A DNA stretch of 64,000 bases, from contig NVXM01000027.1 of the NCBI GenBank assembly GCA_002733865.1, forward strand, positions 62,001 through 126,000. The letters run 5' to 3'. Both the position numbers and the translations under genes were made by a program. Position 1 is the first letter of the stretch. Every line of letters begins with the position of its first letter. Positions 55,860 to 64,000 of this stretch are shown one piece after another. This DNA is from Sphingopyxis sp. (lineage in GTDB: Bacteria > Pseudomonadota > Alphaproteobacteria > Sphingomonadales > Sphingomonadaceae). Below the pieces are notes generated by a model. The model was not told where the DNA came from. It was given only the letters and a program-made list of their open reading frames with translations, and ran no database searches.

Positions 55860-56834
55860 TCAAGCAGCGAGCCGAAGAAAGGACACAGCCTTGGTGGATC
55901 TCAGAACAATCGGCTGGCCGGGCTGTGCGGAGAACAGCTCACCATCCATCAACACATTGCTGCCCTCGCCTTCAATCCGGATCATGTCTCCGCGCTCAAG
56001 ATGAATGCCTTTTTGCGTGTTTTTGCCGAGCCTGCCAAAAATGACCGAGAGCAGAAACCGCACAATGGCACCAGCGCGCTGATCAATCGCTAGAAATTGC
56101 ATCCGCCCAATCGCATTCTGGTTACGCATCGAGCGCTTCATCAGCAGTAATTTCTCCAGCGTGGTGACAATCAGTACCGCGAAATTGCCCTGATATTGTC
56201 CGTCGCGGATCAGCGATATCTTGATTGGCTGGGACCGGTTGGGCAGGAATTTCCCGCGAATGCCAAACAGTACCGATGCGAGCGCCGCGAACACCGTCAG
56301 CACATGGGCAGCGGCGTTGGGCAGACCCAGCGGATAAATCTTGTGCCGGCAATAGAGAATGAACTCGGACAGGCCGGCGCCGCCAAGAAACATGCCGAGC
56401 ACAACCTTGCTGTCCTTCCTGCCATCGGACAAGGCGATCAATTCACGATCGACCAGATGCTCATGCAAATCATGCTTGGCGAGTTCGACAATGCGCTCGA
56501 GAGCCTTGAGTGGATTGCCTTCGGATCCGAGATCGAGAGCGATCAAATTGGTTTTGCCGTTGGGCAAAACCGCAACCGGCGGCGGATTGTCGCCGAAATG
56601 GCCGCCTTGATATAGCTCTGTCAGCGCCGCCTGTACGGTGCCGTCACCGCCGTTGATCACCAGGACTTTCGGCTTCACCCGGGCAATGGTTTCCAGCGCC
56701 TTGGCGATTTCGTCTACATGGTCCACTTCATAGTGGAAAACATCACTGTTCTTTACGCAATACGACCGTACTTCTGGCAAAATCGCCCGATTTCCGGTTG
56801 AGTTCGGATTGGAAAGAAGTGCTACATTTGCCAT
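55860..56834 (-). CDS. Diacylglycerol kinase-type lipid kinase (possible ceramide kinase)
   Basis: The 324-residue protein has the DAGK catalytic signature: SNPNSTGNRA at the N-terminus, the ATP site VINGGDGTVQAAL and a C-terminal half with VLIVTTLEKLLLMKRSM. Members phosphorylate diacylglycerol, sphingosine or ceramide. Set in a sphingolipid locus next to a nucleotidyltransferase-like gene, a ceramide kinase (CpgB-like) role is plausible. No transmembrane segment is certain; it should act at the inner face of the inner membrane. The upstream neighbour is the DUF2141 gene, 35 bases away. Confidence 0.8.
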   Translation of the reverse strand: MANVALLSNPNSTGNRAILPEVRSYCVKNSDVFHYEVDHVDEIAKALETIARVKPKVLVINGGDGTVQAALTELYQGGHFGDNPPPVAVLPNGKTNLIALDLGSEGNPLKALERIVELAKHDLHEHLVDRELIALSDGRKDSKVVLGMFLGGAGLSEFILYCRHKIYPLGLPNAAAHVLTVFAALASVLFGIRGKFLPNRSQPIKISLIRDGQYQGNFAVLIVTTLEKLLLMKRSMRNQNAIGRMQFLAIDQRAGAIVRFLLSVIFGRLGKNTQKGIHLERGDMIRIEGEGSNVLMDGELFSAQPGQPIVLRSTKAVSFLRLAA

Positions 56835-56869
56835 GAAATAGCCCTAATTTATGCCGGATAACCGGCGCA

Positions 56870-57352
56870 TCACATATATTTCATGGTGATGCGGATGGAT
56901 TTAACCTCATTGCCGATCGCAAATTTGGTTTTCTTGTAGCTCGGCTTGCCGAGATTGAAGATGTTGATGCTTGGATTGTTCGACATGCCGCCGCCATCGC
57001 TGCTGATATCGGTTTTGCCGTTACCATTGAGATCGTGGCGAACCGCAATAGCATATTCGCCGGCTTGGCTGAACGGCAGGCAGAAGGTCATGTTTTTCGC
57101 GCTGACCGGCACTTCGATACGACTCAGCCATGCACCACTTTTGAGCCATTCGTCCTTGGTGCCGCGATAGCTTTGGACGCGCACTTTTCCTGTCGTATCC
57201 TTGAAACCCTCGATTTGCACCTTCACAGCGGGGCCATTGCCGGCCTGACACCGGCGCATATCATTGGATATCTCGCGACCGCCAGCAAATGCCGGGGCCG
57301 AAGTCAGTAAAATTGTGGTCGATAATGCGATGGAAGCCGCAAATTTCAACAT
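56870..57352 (-). CDS. Secreted DUF2141 protein
   Basis: The 160-residue protein has a signal peptide (cleavage after SAPAFA, about residue 23) and the DUF2141 core: VQIEGFKDTTGKVRVQSYRG, then FSQAGEYAIAVRHDLNGNGK and FGMSNNP-like sequence (here GGGMSNNPSINIFNLGKPS). The family has a beta-sandwich-like shape and no known function. It lies at the head of the minus-strand run DUF2141-lipid kinase-nucleotidyltransferase, so it may take part in the same lipid pathway. It diverges from the lptF-like gene. Confidence 0.8.
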   Translation of the reverse strand: MLKFAASIALSTTILLTSAPAFAGGREISNDMRRCQAGNGPAVKVQIEGFKDTTGKVRVQSYRGTKDEWLKSGAWLSRIEVPVSAKNMTFCLPFSQAGEYAIAVRHDLNGNGKTDISSDGGGMSNNPSINIFNLGKPSYKKTKFAIGNEVKSIRITMKYM

Positions 57353-57477
57353 GACGAAGTAACTCCTAGTCGTTATACCCGCGCCAACACTCCGACACGG
57401 TCAAGAATCAGCCCCCGATCCGCTTATGGTTATGGATTTGATTTGCGGCGAAAACATGGTGAGAGGGAGACAACAAG

Positions 57478-58689
57478 TTGAAGCTGCTGACTTCCACTGA
57501 CCGCTATCTGGCGAGATTGATCGCCGTGCCGCTGTTCAGCACATTGGTGATTGCAGCGATGCTGCTCGTACTCGAGAAAATGCTGCGTTTGTTTGATTTT
57601 GTCGCGGCAGAGGGTGGTCCCGTCAGTGTCGTCTGGCGGATGCTGGCAAATCTGATTCCCGAATATCTGTCGCTGGGTATCCCCATAGGGTTGCTGCTCG
57701 GTATTCTACTCGCTTTCCGACAGTTGGCGCTGAGCTCCGAACTGGATGTTTTCCGGGCCGTCGGCCAGGGCTACGGGCGGTTGCTCCGGGTCCCATATAT
57801 GTTCGCGGCGGCGCTGATGGTGGTCAATCTGGCTCTGGTCGGCTTCATCCAGCCGCTGTCCCGCTATTATTACGAAGAGCTTCGTTTCGAATTGCGGTCG
57901 GGCGCGCTCGGAGCGTCAATCAAGGTCGGAGAATTCACCAATCTGGGTAGCCGGATGACTCTGCGGATCGAGGAAAGCCGAGACAATGGCACGAAATTGA
58001 ACGGGATTTTTGTCCGCGCGGAAAACAAGAAAGCGCAGACCGTCTCGGTCACCGCGAAAAGTGGTCAGTTCCTCGCCACCGATGATCCCGATACGATAAT
58101 CCTGCGATTGACCGATGGCGTGCTGGTCCATGACGCACCGAATTACAACAAACCCAGAATACTGAGCTTCAGCAATCACGATTTGCCGATCGATTTGCCC
58201 AATATCGGATCGTTCCGGTCGCGGGGCGGGAAGAATCTCGAATATACAATACCGGAACTCGTGCGGGTCGGTGGCGATGCGAAGCGTCCGGTAACGGAGC
58301 GCAACGAAAGCCGCTCCAATTTCCATTTCCGCATGGTCGAAGTGGTGATGATGATGCTGATGCCGCTGCTGGCGGTGGCGCTGGCGGTTCCGCCAAAACG
58401 GTCCAGCTCGGCCCTTGGCGTCTTTCTGTCGATCGTGATGATCGTGACCTATCACAAGGTCAACGAATATGGCGAGGATGTAGGATCCCTGGGTCTGGTT
58501 GATCCGATTATCGCGCTTTGGCTGCCTTTCTGCCTGTTTGCCGGTCTGATCATCTGGATGTATCATGTCGCGGCCCATGTGCCGGGCGGTCAGCCGATCG
58601 GCGCACTGGAAAAGGCATTCTCCAAATTTGGAGGCGTTTTCAAGGGCCTGCTCAACTTCAATCGCAAACGCGCGCTGATGAAAGAATAG
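57478..58689 (+). CDS. lptF: LptF-like lipid export permease
   Basis: The 403-residue protein is a YjgP/YjgQ-type permease: three N-terminal helices (about 10-35, 55-80, 100-125), a periplasmic beta-jellyroll domain in the middle (about 130-270) and three C-terminal helices ending near residue 365. It begins at TTG 57478 with GGGAG upstream. In most Gram-negatives LptF and LptG pull lipopolysaccharide from the inner membrane with LptB. Here the pair lies within the sphingolipid locus, so a sphingolipid or LPS-like substrate is possible. It runs into lptG, six bases on. Confidence 0.88.
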   Translation: MKLLTSTDRYLARLIAVPLFSTLVIAAMLLVLEKMLRLFDFVAAEGGPVSVVWRMLANLIPEYLSLGIPIGLLLGILLAFRQLALSSELDVFRAVGQGYGRLLRVPYMFAAALMVVNLALVGFIQPLSRYYYEELRFELRSGALGASIKVGEFTNLGSRMTLRIEESRDNGTKLNGIFVRAENKKAQTVSVTAKSGQFLATDDPDTIILRLTDGVLVHDAPNYNKPRILSFSNHDLPIDLPNIGSFRSRGGKNLEYTIPELVRVGGDAKRPVTERNESRSNFHFRMVEVVMMMLMPLLAVALAVPPKRSSSALGVFLSIVMIVTYHKVNEYGEDVGSLGLVDPIIALWLPFCLFAGLIIWMYHVAAHVPGGQPIGALEKAFSKFGGVFKGLLNFNRKRALMKE

Positions 58690-58695
58690 CTGGAC

Positions 58696-59784
58696 ATGGA
58701 CTTTTTCCCCTCCCGCACCCTTGCCATTTACATGGCGAAAATGTTCATCGTCCGCACCCTGGCCGTGCTGGCGTTGCTGGTGCTGGTACTGCAAGCCCTG
58801 GATCTGCTCGGCGAGAGTGGAAAGATTCTGGCCCATCCCGGCAACGGCGAAGCAGAACTCTGGACCTATGTTTCGTTGCGCGCACCGCAACTTATAGCCC
58901 GTTTTCTGCCATTTTCGGTGTTGCTGGGAACGATCATCACGCTGGCCACGCTCAACCAGAACAGCGAGGTCATCTCGATGAAAGCCGGCGGGCTGTCCGC
59001 CCACCAGATTCTCGCACCCCTGATCGTCGCGAGCATGGGCGTTGCGCTGCTGTCCTTTGTATTCAACGAAACCCTGGTCGCGCCCGCCACTGCCCGGCTG
59101 AGCCAATGGGAGAAAGTAGAGTTCGGCCCGATCCCGGCAGAGAGCAACATACGCACCAATGTCTGGGTCAAGGACGGCAACAGTCTGATCAACGCGCGCA
59201 CGGTAACGGGCCGCGGTGACAATGTCATGTTACAGGACATCACCATCTATGATCGCACAGAAAACGGCCTGAAAAGCCTGTTGCACGGGGATAAAGCGCG
59301 TTTCACCGGCAACGGCTGGTTGCTCACCAATGTGACCCAGTTCAATGTCAGCACCGGTGACGAAGAGAAGAAACCCGAACTGGTGATCGGCGATTCGATC
59401 CGCCCGGATCAGTTCACCCTGAGCAGTGTCGACGCGGACAGCCTGTCCATTTTTGCCTTGCGCGGCGCAATTGATGAGCTTCAGCGCGCCGGACGCCCGA
59501 CGATGAGCCTTCGTGCCGGCTGGTGGCACAAGATATCGGGACCGATGTCATCCATCCTGATGCCGTTGCTGGGTGCCGTCGCCGCCTTCGGCCTGGCCCG
59601 TTCCGGACAATTATTTGTCCGTGCAGTGATCGGCATGGCGCTGGGCTTCGCCTATTTTGTCGCCGATAATTTCGCGCTAGCAATGGGCAATATTGGTGCC
59701 TATCCGGCGTTATTGGCCGCTTGGGCACCGTTCCTGCTGTTTTTCCTGATCGGCGAAACCGTGCTCATCCGCACGGAGGAATAG
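58696..59784 (+). CDS. lptG: LptG-like lipid export permease
   Basis: The 362-residue partner of LptF has the same layout: N-terminal helices (LAVLALLVLVLQALDLLGES, then YVSLRAPQLIARFLPFSVLL), a periplasmic domain and C-terminal helices with MALGFAYFVADNFALAMGN. The two would form a transmembrane heterodimer that contacts LptB inside and LptC/LptA outside. No lptB, lptC or lptA gene is in the window. The gene converges on the desaturase-like gene with a five-base gap. Confidence 0.88.
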   Translation: MDFFPSRTLAIYMAKMFIVRTLAVLALLVLVLQALDLLGESGKILAHPGNGEAELWTYVSLRAPQLIARFLPFSVLLGTIITLATLNQNSEVISMKAGGLSAHQILAPLIVASMGVALLSFVFNETLVAPATARLSQWEKVEFGPIPAESNIRTNVWVKDGNSLINARTVTGRGDNVMLQDITIYDRTENGLKSLLHGDKARFTGNGWLLTNVTQFNVSTGDEEKKPELVIGDSIRPDQFTLSSVDADSLSIFALRGAIDELQRAGRPTMSLRAGWWHKISGPMSSILMPLLGAVAAFGLARSGQLFVRAVIGMALGFAYFVADNFALAMGNIGAYPALLAAWAPFLLFFLIGETVLIRTEE

Positions 59785-59789
59785 CCCCT

Positions 59790-60890
59790 TCAGTTCCGCC
59801 CTGCGCTGCCGCGCACAAGGCCCTTGATCAGCGTCCAGAGACTGTCATGATCCGCCCGGTAAAAACTGGAACCCGCAGGAAATTCTGCGGCTAGCCGCCG
59901 ATGGGCTTCACCCAGGCTATGGTAAGGAACGCCCGGCAGCAGATGGTGCAGCGCATGATAACGCAGTCCCACCGGTGCCCACAAGGCCGGCAAGGTCGAG
60001 GGCGGCGGGACGTTGACACTGTCAAGATATTGACCGGTCACAGTCATCTCATGGCCGTCATTTTCCCAGAGATGCGCAACCAGCGTCCGAATCTGGTTTA
60101 GGACAACGCTGCCCGACATCACGCCGAGAAAAATCAGGAAAGCACGCATCGGAATGATGTCGGTCGCAACCATCGTCAGCAGAGCGATGGCCCAGATGCT
60201 GGCCCCGATCTCGCAAGCCAGCCAGCGACGCTTGAAGTCGCCCTCGGGCGCCTTGCGGCGAAACTCGGGATTGATGATCAGACCGGAATAGCGCTCAACG
60301 ACCAATTTGCGCAGCGGCGGAATGATCACGGACAATGGTGCCAGCACCGCATAGCGCACGAGCAGCGCAATCGGCGCCAGCGCCGCAACGATCACAAACA
60401 GCGGCACCGACCAGGGTTTCATCAGCGCCAGCGGCAGATATTCAGGGTCTTCCACCGTACCATATTTCTTGGTCCGGTGATGAATGCTGTGAATGCCCTC
60501 ATACATGAAGGATGGAATCATCATCGGCACGCCGAAGAGGGCGTTCCAGGCGAAATGAAAACCCGGCAAAGTGTTACGGCGGACATGGGTCAATTCGTGA
60601 ATGAAGCTGCCCGCACGGTAGAGCGCCAATATCGCGATCAAGCCGAACACAAGGGCAAGCACCAGAGACGGACTCACGATGGCGCCGAACAGGGATCCGT
60701 AGCCAACGGCAACGGAAGCCAGAAAATCTGCCCAGTAGACCGCAGCCTTTGGCGTGTTCAGATCGCGCGTCACCTTGGCTGCAGTCCGGATCAGGTCATT
60801 GTCCTCCGGAACAGCAATAGACGCCGAACCCCGGCGGGCCGACGGTGCGGCCTGCGGCGCACTTTTCGTATAGATGGTTGTCGAACTCAT
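59790..60890 (-). CDS. Fatty acid desaturase/hydroxylase-type membrane protein
   Basis: The 366-residue integral membrane protein has the three histidine boxes of the desaturase superfamily: HELTH (98-102), HSIHH (134-138) and HALHH near residue 320, between hydrophobic helices. The boxes bind a di-iron centre. Desaturases and hydroxylases share this fold, so the reaction (double bond or hydroxyl on a fatty or sphingoid chain) cannot be told. ATG 60890 follows CAGGTG; a second ATG lies 12 bases upstream. It diverges from the ceramide-synthase-like gene. Confidence 0.82.
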   Translation of the reverse strand: MSSTTIYTKSAPQAAPSARRGSASIAVPEDNDLIRTAAKVTRDLNTPKAAVYWADFLASVAVGYGSLFGAIVSPSLVLALVFGLIAILALYRAGSFIHELTHVRRNTLPGFHFAWNALFGVPMMIPSFMYEGIHSIHHRTKKYGTVEDPEYLPLALMKPWSVPLFVIVAALAPIALLVRYAVLAPLSVIIPPLRKLVVERYSGLIINPEFRRKAPEGDFKRRWLACEIGASIWAIALLTMVATDIIPMRAFLIFLGVMSGSVVLNQIRTLVAHLWENDGHEMTVTGQYLDSVNVPPPSTLPALWAPVGLRYHALHHLLPGVPYHSLGEAHRRLAAEFPAGSSFYRADHDSLWTLIKGLVRGSAGRN

Positions 60891-61033
60891 AAACACCTGC
60901 ATAATTGTTGACCGGCCTAGAGCAACATAACATGGCGACATCATGGCAAGGGCAAGACAACAGTGGTGCCCTTGCCCTTGACATTGCGCCGCGATTAACG
61001 CCACAGCCAGCCGCAAATATAGAAGGATATTAT

Positions 61034-62194
61034 ATGGTGGCCGGTCAGGATATAGTGATTCAGCCTGTTACTACCAAGGGTCAGATCAAGCAGTTTATCG
61101 ACATTGCTTACGAGCTCAATGCCACTGATCCGAACTGGGTTCCGCCGTTGAAGTCCGAAGTGGCCAAGCTGATTACGCCGGGAAAAAACCCGTTTTTCGA
61201 ACATGCCACGGTACAGTTTTTTCTGGCGATGCAGCAAGGCCGGGTGGTCGGCCGGATCAGCGCCCATATCGACAAACTGGCCCTTGAGCAGCCTCCCGAG
61301 CAGGGCATGGGACCGGGAACCGGCAACTGGGGGATGATGGAGGCCAAGAATGAAGCGGCGATGCATGCGCTTATCGCTGCTGCTGAAGGCTGGCTGAAAG
61401 ACCAGGGCATGACCCGCATTCTGGCCCCGATCAGCATGTCAATCTGGGAGGAACCCGGCCTTCTGACCCTGGGGCACGACCAGAGTCCAATGATCATGAT
61501 GGGCCATCACAATGCCGACTATCAGGGCTGGATCGAGAAGCTCGGTTATACTGTCGCCAAGCGCCTTGTAACCTACGACCTGCCGGTTTCCGACGGCTTT
61601 CCCGAACTGATCAACCGCATTGTTGCTTCGGGTGAACGCAAGAAGCAGCTGCGGATCCGCAAAGTCGAAAAGAAGCATTTCGACCGTGATGCAGCGATCA
61701 TAATGGGACTATTGAACGACGCATGGTCGGGCAACTGGGGTTTTGTTCCAATGACGGACCATGAGATTGCCCATGCCGGCGAAAGCCTGAAACCGGTGGT
61801 ACAAGAAGCCCTGATCCGGATCGCCGAACTCGACGGCGAGCCCGTCGCCTTCATGATGACGCTTCCCAACATGAACGAAGTGATCCGCGACCTAAACGGC
61901 TCGCTGTGGCCCTTTGGCTGGGCGAAATTGCTCTGGTGGCTGAAATTTCCCAAGGCGCAATCGATGCGGGTGCCGCTGATGGGCGTCAAAAAGGAATTGC
62001 ACAACACGCGCCTGGCGAGCCAGCTCGCCTTCATGATGATCGAATATATTCGCCGCGATGCGGTTGCCGATTTTGGCACGCGCTATGCGGAGATAGGCTG
62101 GATATTGGAGGATAATCAGGGAATGGTGGCGATTGCCGATGCGATCGGCGCGAAGATCAACAGGGAATATCTGATCTACGAGAAGGGACTTTAG
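61034..62194 (+). CDS. GNAT protein, probable bacterial ceramide synthase
   Basis: The 386-residue protein matches bacterial ceramide synthase (bCerS), a GNAT-fold acyltransferase that N-acylates a sphingoid base and has often been misannotated as a pyrophosphohydrolase. I recognise QFIDIAYELNATDPNWVPPL, LITPGKNPFFEHATVQFFLA and the C-terminal AEIGWILEDNQGM with INREYLIYEK. Its place in a locus with serine palmitoyltransferase and a CerR-like gene supports this. ATG 61034 is preferred, because AGAAGGA lies at 61021-61027; ATG 60932 would add 34 residues. Its stop overlaps the convergent hydrolase gene by four bases. Confidence 0.75.
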   Translation: MVAGQDIVIQPVTTKGQIKQFIDIAYELNATDPNWVPPLKSEVAKLITPGKNPFFEHATVQFFLAMQQGRVVGRISAHIDKLALEQPPEQGMGPGTGNWGMMEAKNEAAMHALIAAAEGWLKDQGMTRILAPISMSIWEEPGLLTLGHDQSPMIMMGHHNADYQGWIEKLGYTVAKRLVTYDLPVSDGFPELINRIVASGERKKQLRIRKVEKKHFDRDAAIIMGLLNDAWSGNWGFVPMTDHEIAHAGESLKPVVQEALIRIAELDGEPVAFMMTLPNMNEVIRDLNGSLWPFGWAKLLWWLKFPKAQSMRVPLMGVKKELHNTRLASQLAFMMIEYIRRDAVADFGTRYAEIGWILEDNQGMVAIADAIGAKINREYLIYEKGL

Positions 62195-63030
62195 AGCGCA
62201 GTATCCGCTGGAGAAGCGCTGCTTACTAGCCTGACCGAAATATCGCGGATGATCCCGTCTATTCCCCTGTTCCACAGATCATTATGGCCGCCATTTTTAA
62301 TCGGATAGGTCCGTTTGGGTTCGGGGGCAGCATCAAATAAGCGCTGGCCGACGGCAAAGGGAATCAATTCGTCTTTTGTCCCGTGAATCCAGAATAACGG
62401 CATATCGATATGGTCGATATGCTCCAGGCTGGGATAGCGGTCTTTGACCAGCCAGCGCGCAGGAAATACAGGAAACTGCCGCTGCGCCATCTCATCCATA
62501 CCGCTGTGAGCCGCGATCATTATCAGACCAGCCGCTTCATTTTGCGATGCAAGATGTGCGGCCACCCCGCTACCCAGAGATTCGCCGATGATTATGATCT
62601 GCTGCGAGTTGATTCCTTTTTGGATGAGCCAGTCATAATTTATCTGCGCTGCCTCATAGAGCTCCGTTTCATTTGGAGCTCCGGAATTGCCGCCATATCC
62701 GGGATAACCAACGCCCAACACGGCGGCCCCTTCTCTGGCCAGCGCTTGATAAATCGGAATCCGGTCATAATGCGACCCTGCATTGCCATGCAAAAACAGA
62801 AGGACAGGAGAGTCGGATACTCTGGGTTCAATCCACAAAGACTGAAGGACTGCGTCCAGCCCCGAACGGACCTCTACCGTCATGATACCCATTGTATCAA
62901 GATCGCTTTGGGGCGTTACAGATTGATCCGGGAAGTACAGAAACTGGCGCTGAAATACGTAAACAAGCAATAACAGAAGCAGATAAATACCTACGCAAAT
63001 GGCGATGCCGGTAGACACCACCCGCATCAA
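62191..63030 (-). CDS. Membrane-anchored alpha/beta hydrolase (BEM46/ABHD13-like)
   Basis: The 279-residue protein has an N-terminal transmembrane anchor (about 5-27) followed by a hydrolase fold: oxyanion loop LFLHGNAGSHYDR, GVGYPGYGGNSGAP, the nucleophile elbow IIGESLGSG, the acid in GTKDELIPF and the histidine in NGGHNDLW. Substrates are unknown; the family acts on membrane-near esters. It overlaps the exonuclease III gene by four bases at its start and the ceramide-synthase-like gene at its stop. Confidence 0.87.
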   Translation of the reverse strand: MMRVVSTGIAICVGIYLLLLLLVYVFQRQFLYFPDQSVTPQSDLDTMGIMTVEVRSGLDAVLQSLWIEPRVSDSPVLLFLHGNAGSHYDRIPIYQALAREGAAVLGVGYPGYGGNSGAPNETELYEAAQINYDWLIQKGINSQQIIIIGESLGSGVAAHLASQNEAAGLIMIAAHSGMDEMAQRQFPVFPARWLVKDRYPSLEHIDHIDMPLFWIHGTKDELIPFAVGQRLFDAAPEPKRTYPIKNGGHNDLWNRGIDGIIRDISVRLVSSASPADTAL

Positions 63031-63815
63031 ATGGACAAATCCACCCAGGCCGGCGTGTGGTCGCTCGCCTTTTCCCGGCCGCGATGGTCCTTGTCGACAC
63101 CACAGCTCTTAAGAACGTCCGCAGCGAGCGGGCTGAGCAACAGATGGTCGATGCGAAAGCCCTGGTCGCGCTGCCAGCCGCCGCTGCGATAGTCCCAGTA
63201 GGTCCAGATATTGCCCGCCGGATAGGTCACGCCAAGCGCATCGGTCCAACCATCGTTCAACATCCGCCGATAACCCTGCCGGCTTTCCGGCTGCATCAGC
63301 GCATCATCCTGCATCGCCTTGACTGAATAAACGTCATTATCGCGCGGAATAACATTATAATCACCCGCCAGCACGGCGGGCACCTCTTCCGCCCAGATTT
63401 CGGCAGCACGATCGCGCAACCGCTTCATCCAACGCAGTTTGAAATCAAATTTCGGACCGGGATGCGGATTGCCGTTGGGCAGATAGATGCTCGAAACCCG
63501 AACCTTCTGCCCGTCCTTGCTGCTGATATTGGCCTCAATATAACGGCTGTGCTCGTCTTCCGGTTCGCCATCCAGCCCGCGCTTGACCTCTTCCGGCACC
63601 TGATCGCGCGCCAATATGGCGACGCCGTTAAAGCTCTTTTGCCCGTGCCAGATCGCGCCATAGCCGATATCTTCAAATTTGTCGGCGGGGAACCCTTCAT
63701 CCTGCGTCTTGATTTCCTGCAGGCAGGCAACATCTGGCCTGGTTTCTTCAAGCCATTCCAGCAGGCGCGGCAAACGCGCCTTGATGCCGTTAATATTGAA
63801 ACTGGCTATTTTCAC
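63027..63815 (-). CDS. xth: Exodeoxyribonuclease III
   Basis: Xth is an AP endonuclease and 3'-5' exonuclease in base excision repair. The 262-residue protein has the metal-site residues in FNINGIKARLP and CLQEIKTQD, the catalytic AGDYNVIPRDNDVY segment and the terminal SDHTPAWVDLSI. The start is GTG 63815, directly after the upstream stop codon, and leads to the usual KIASFNING. It overlaps the hydrolase gene by four bases. Confidence 0.94.
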   Translation of the reverse strand: MKIASFNINGIKARLPRLLEWLEETRPDVACLQEIKTQDEGFPADKFEDIGYGAIWHGQKSFNGVAILARDQVPEEVKRGLDGEPEDEHSRYIEANISSKDGQKVRVSSIYLPNGNPHPGPKFDFKLRWMKRLRDRAAEIWAEEVPAVLAGDYNVIPRDNDVYSVKAMQDDALMQPESRQGYRRMLNDGWTDALGVTYPAGNIWTYWDYRSGGWQRDQGFRIDHLLLSPLAADVLKSCGVDKDHRGREKASDHTPAWVDLSI

Positions 63816-64000
63816 TTAGATGGAAAAGCTGGAGCCACAGCCACAGCCTGAAGCCGCATTCGGGTTGGTGACCTGAAAAGCGCTGCCACCGAGAGATTCG
63901 ACAAAATCGACCGCGCTTCCGCGCACCAGATCAAGGCTGACCTCGTCGACGACCAGGGTAACGCCCGATTCCTGGACTGCGATATCGTCATCCTCGATGC
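63816..64000 (-). CDS. ErpA/HesB-type iron-sulfur cluster insertion protein, 5' end outside window
   Basis: Only the last 61 or so codons are in the window. They contain LDLVRGSAVDFVESLGGSAF and the paired cysteines of ASGCGCGSSFSI, the C-terminal signature of A-type carriers that pass Fe-S clusters to target proteins. The GCGCG ending with SSFSI is the ErpA/IscA style. Its TAA stop at 63816-63818 directly precedes the GTG start of xth. Confidence 0.9.
   Translation of the reverse strand, partial: IEDDDIAVQESGVTLVVDEVSLDLVRGSAVDFVESLGGSAFQVTNPNAASGCGCGSSFSI

Noticed and set aside
57916..59106. 396-codon minus-strand frame rich in Gln and His
   Set aside because: It is antisense to the LptF/LptG-like genes; its composition is what antisense frames of GC-rich genes give.

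Overview
The window reads as a contiguous piece of chromosome from an alphaproteobacterium of the order Sphingomonadales. The strongest pointers are a serine palmitoyltransferase that aligns residue for residue with the Sphingomonas enzyme and sits in a sphingolipid locus, a TorF-type porin, an HflK-HflC-DegP block, and two dispersed inverted repeats of the kind common in sphingomonad genomes. No phage, transposase, CRISPR array, rRNA or tRNA was seen. The gene content is mostly core and tightly packed, with many 4-base ATGA or GTGA overlaps.

Layout. 1-3.5 kb: a partial FAD/NAD(P)H oxidoreductase diverging from a TPR protein and a zinc metallopeptidase. 3.6-15.4 kb: a long minus-strand run (acidic amino-acid symporter, AMP nucleosidase, ATP12 chaperone, HAD phosphatase, PaiB-like protein, RluA pseudouridine synthase, CrcB, ribbon-helix-helix protein, ferrochelatase, lone molybdenum hydroxylase subunit, CoA-binding protein, Mrp ATPase). 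15.4-28.1 kb: mainly plus strand (HflKC, DegP-like protease, HerA-like ATPase, FeS photolyase, mercaptopyruvate sulfurtransferase, cystathionine beta-lyase, MscS channel, porin), interrupted by a minus-strand thioesterase and QueF. 28.2-34.2 kb: a peptide-type ABC importer, a MerR/EmrE pair with a readable MerR promoter, an epoxide hydrolase, and a decayed methyltransferase between the epoxide hydrolase and a 3-hydroxyacyl-CoA dehydrogenase. 35-43.7 kb: DUF1176 protein, EgtD/EgtB (ergothioneine), cobalamin adenosyltransferase, HIG1-like protein, GluQRS, HNH nuclease, PEP carboxylase. 43.8-48.6 kb: a small catabolic-looking patch (molybdopterin oxidoreductase, wrecked FAD monooxygenase, Rieske oxygenase, SDR). 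48.7-50.9 kb: ObgE and ProB. 50.9-62.2 kb: the sphingolipid locus. 62.2-64 kb: alpha/beta hydrolase, exonuclease III, and the end of an ErpA/HesB-type gene.

The most interesting region is 50.9-62.2 kb. It collects a CerR-like reductase, acyl carrier protein, serine palmitoyltransferase, enoyl-CoA hydratase-like protein, a lipid kinase with a nucleotidyltransferase-like partner, a fatty-acid desaturase/hydroxylase-type protein and a GNAT protein that matches bacterial ceramide synthase. An LptF/LptG permease pair sits in the middle, and an orphan Pycsar-effector-like membrane protein sits beside the acyl carrier protein. Sphingomonads are known for carrying glycosphingolipids in place of lipopolysaccharide, so the placement suggests, as an inference, that this LptFG pair may export sphingolipids.

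Two pseudogenes were found by translating intergenic DNA by hand: a methyltransferase that has lost its SAM-binding core (33838-34188) and a frameshifted FAD-dependent monooxygenase (46047-46346). All functional calls rest on motif recognition and memory of families; no database search was run.
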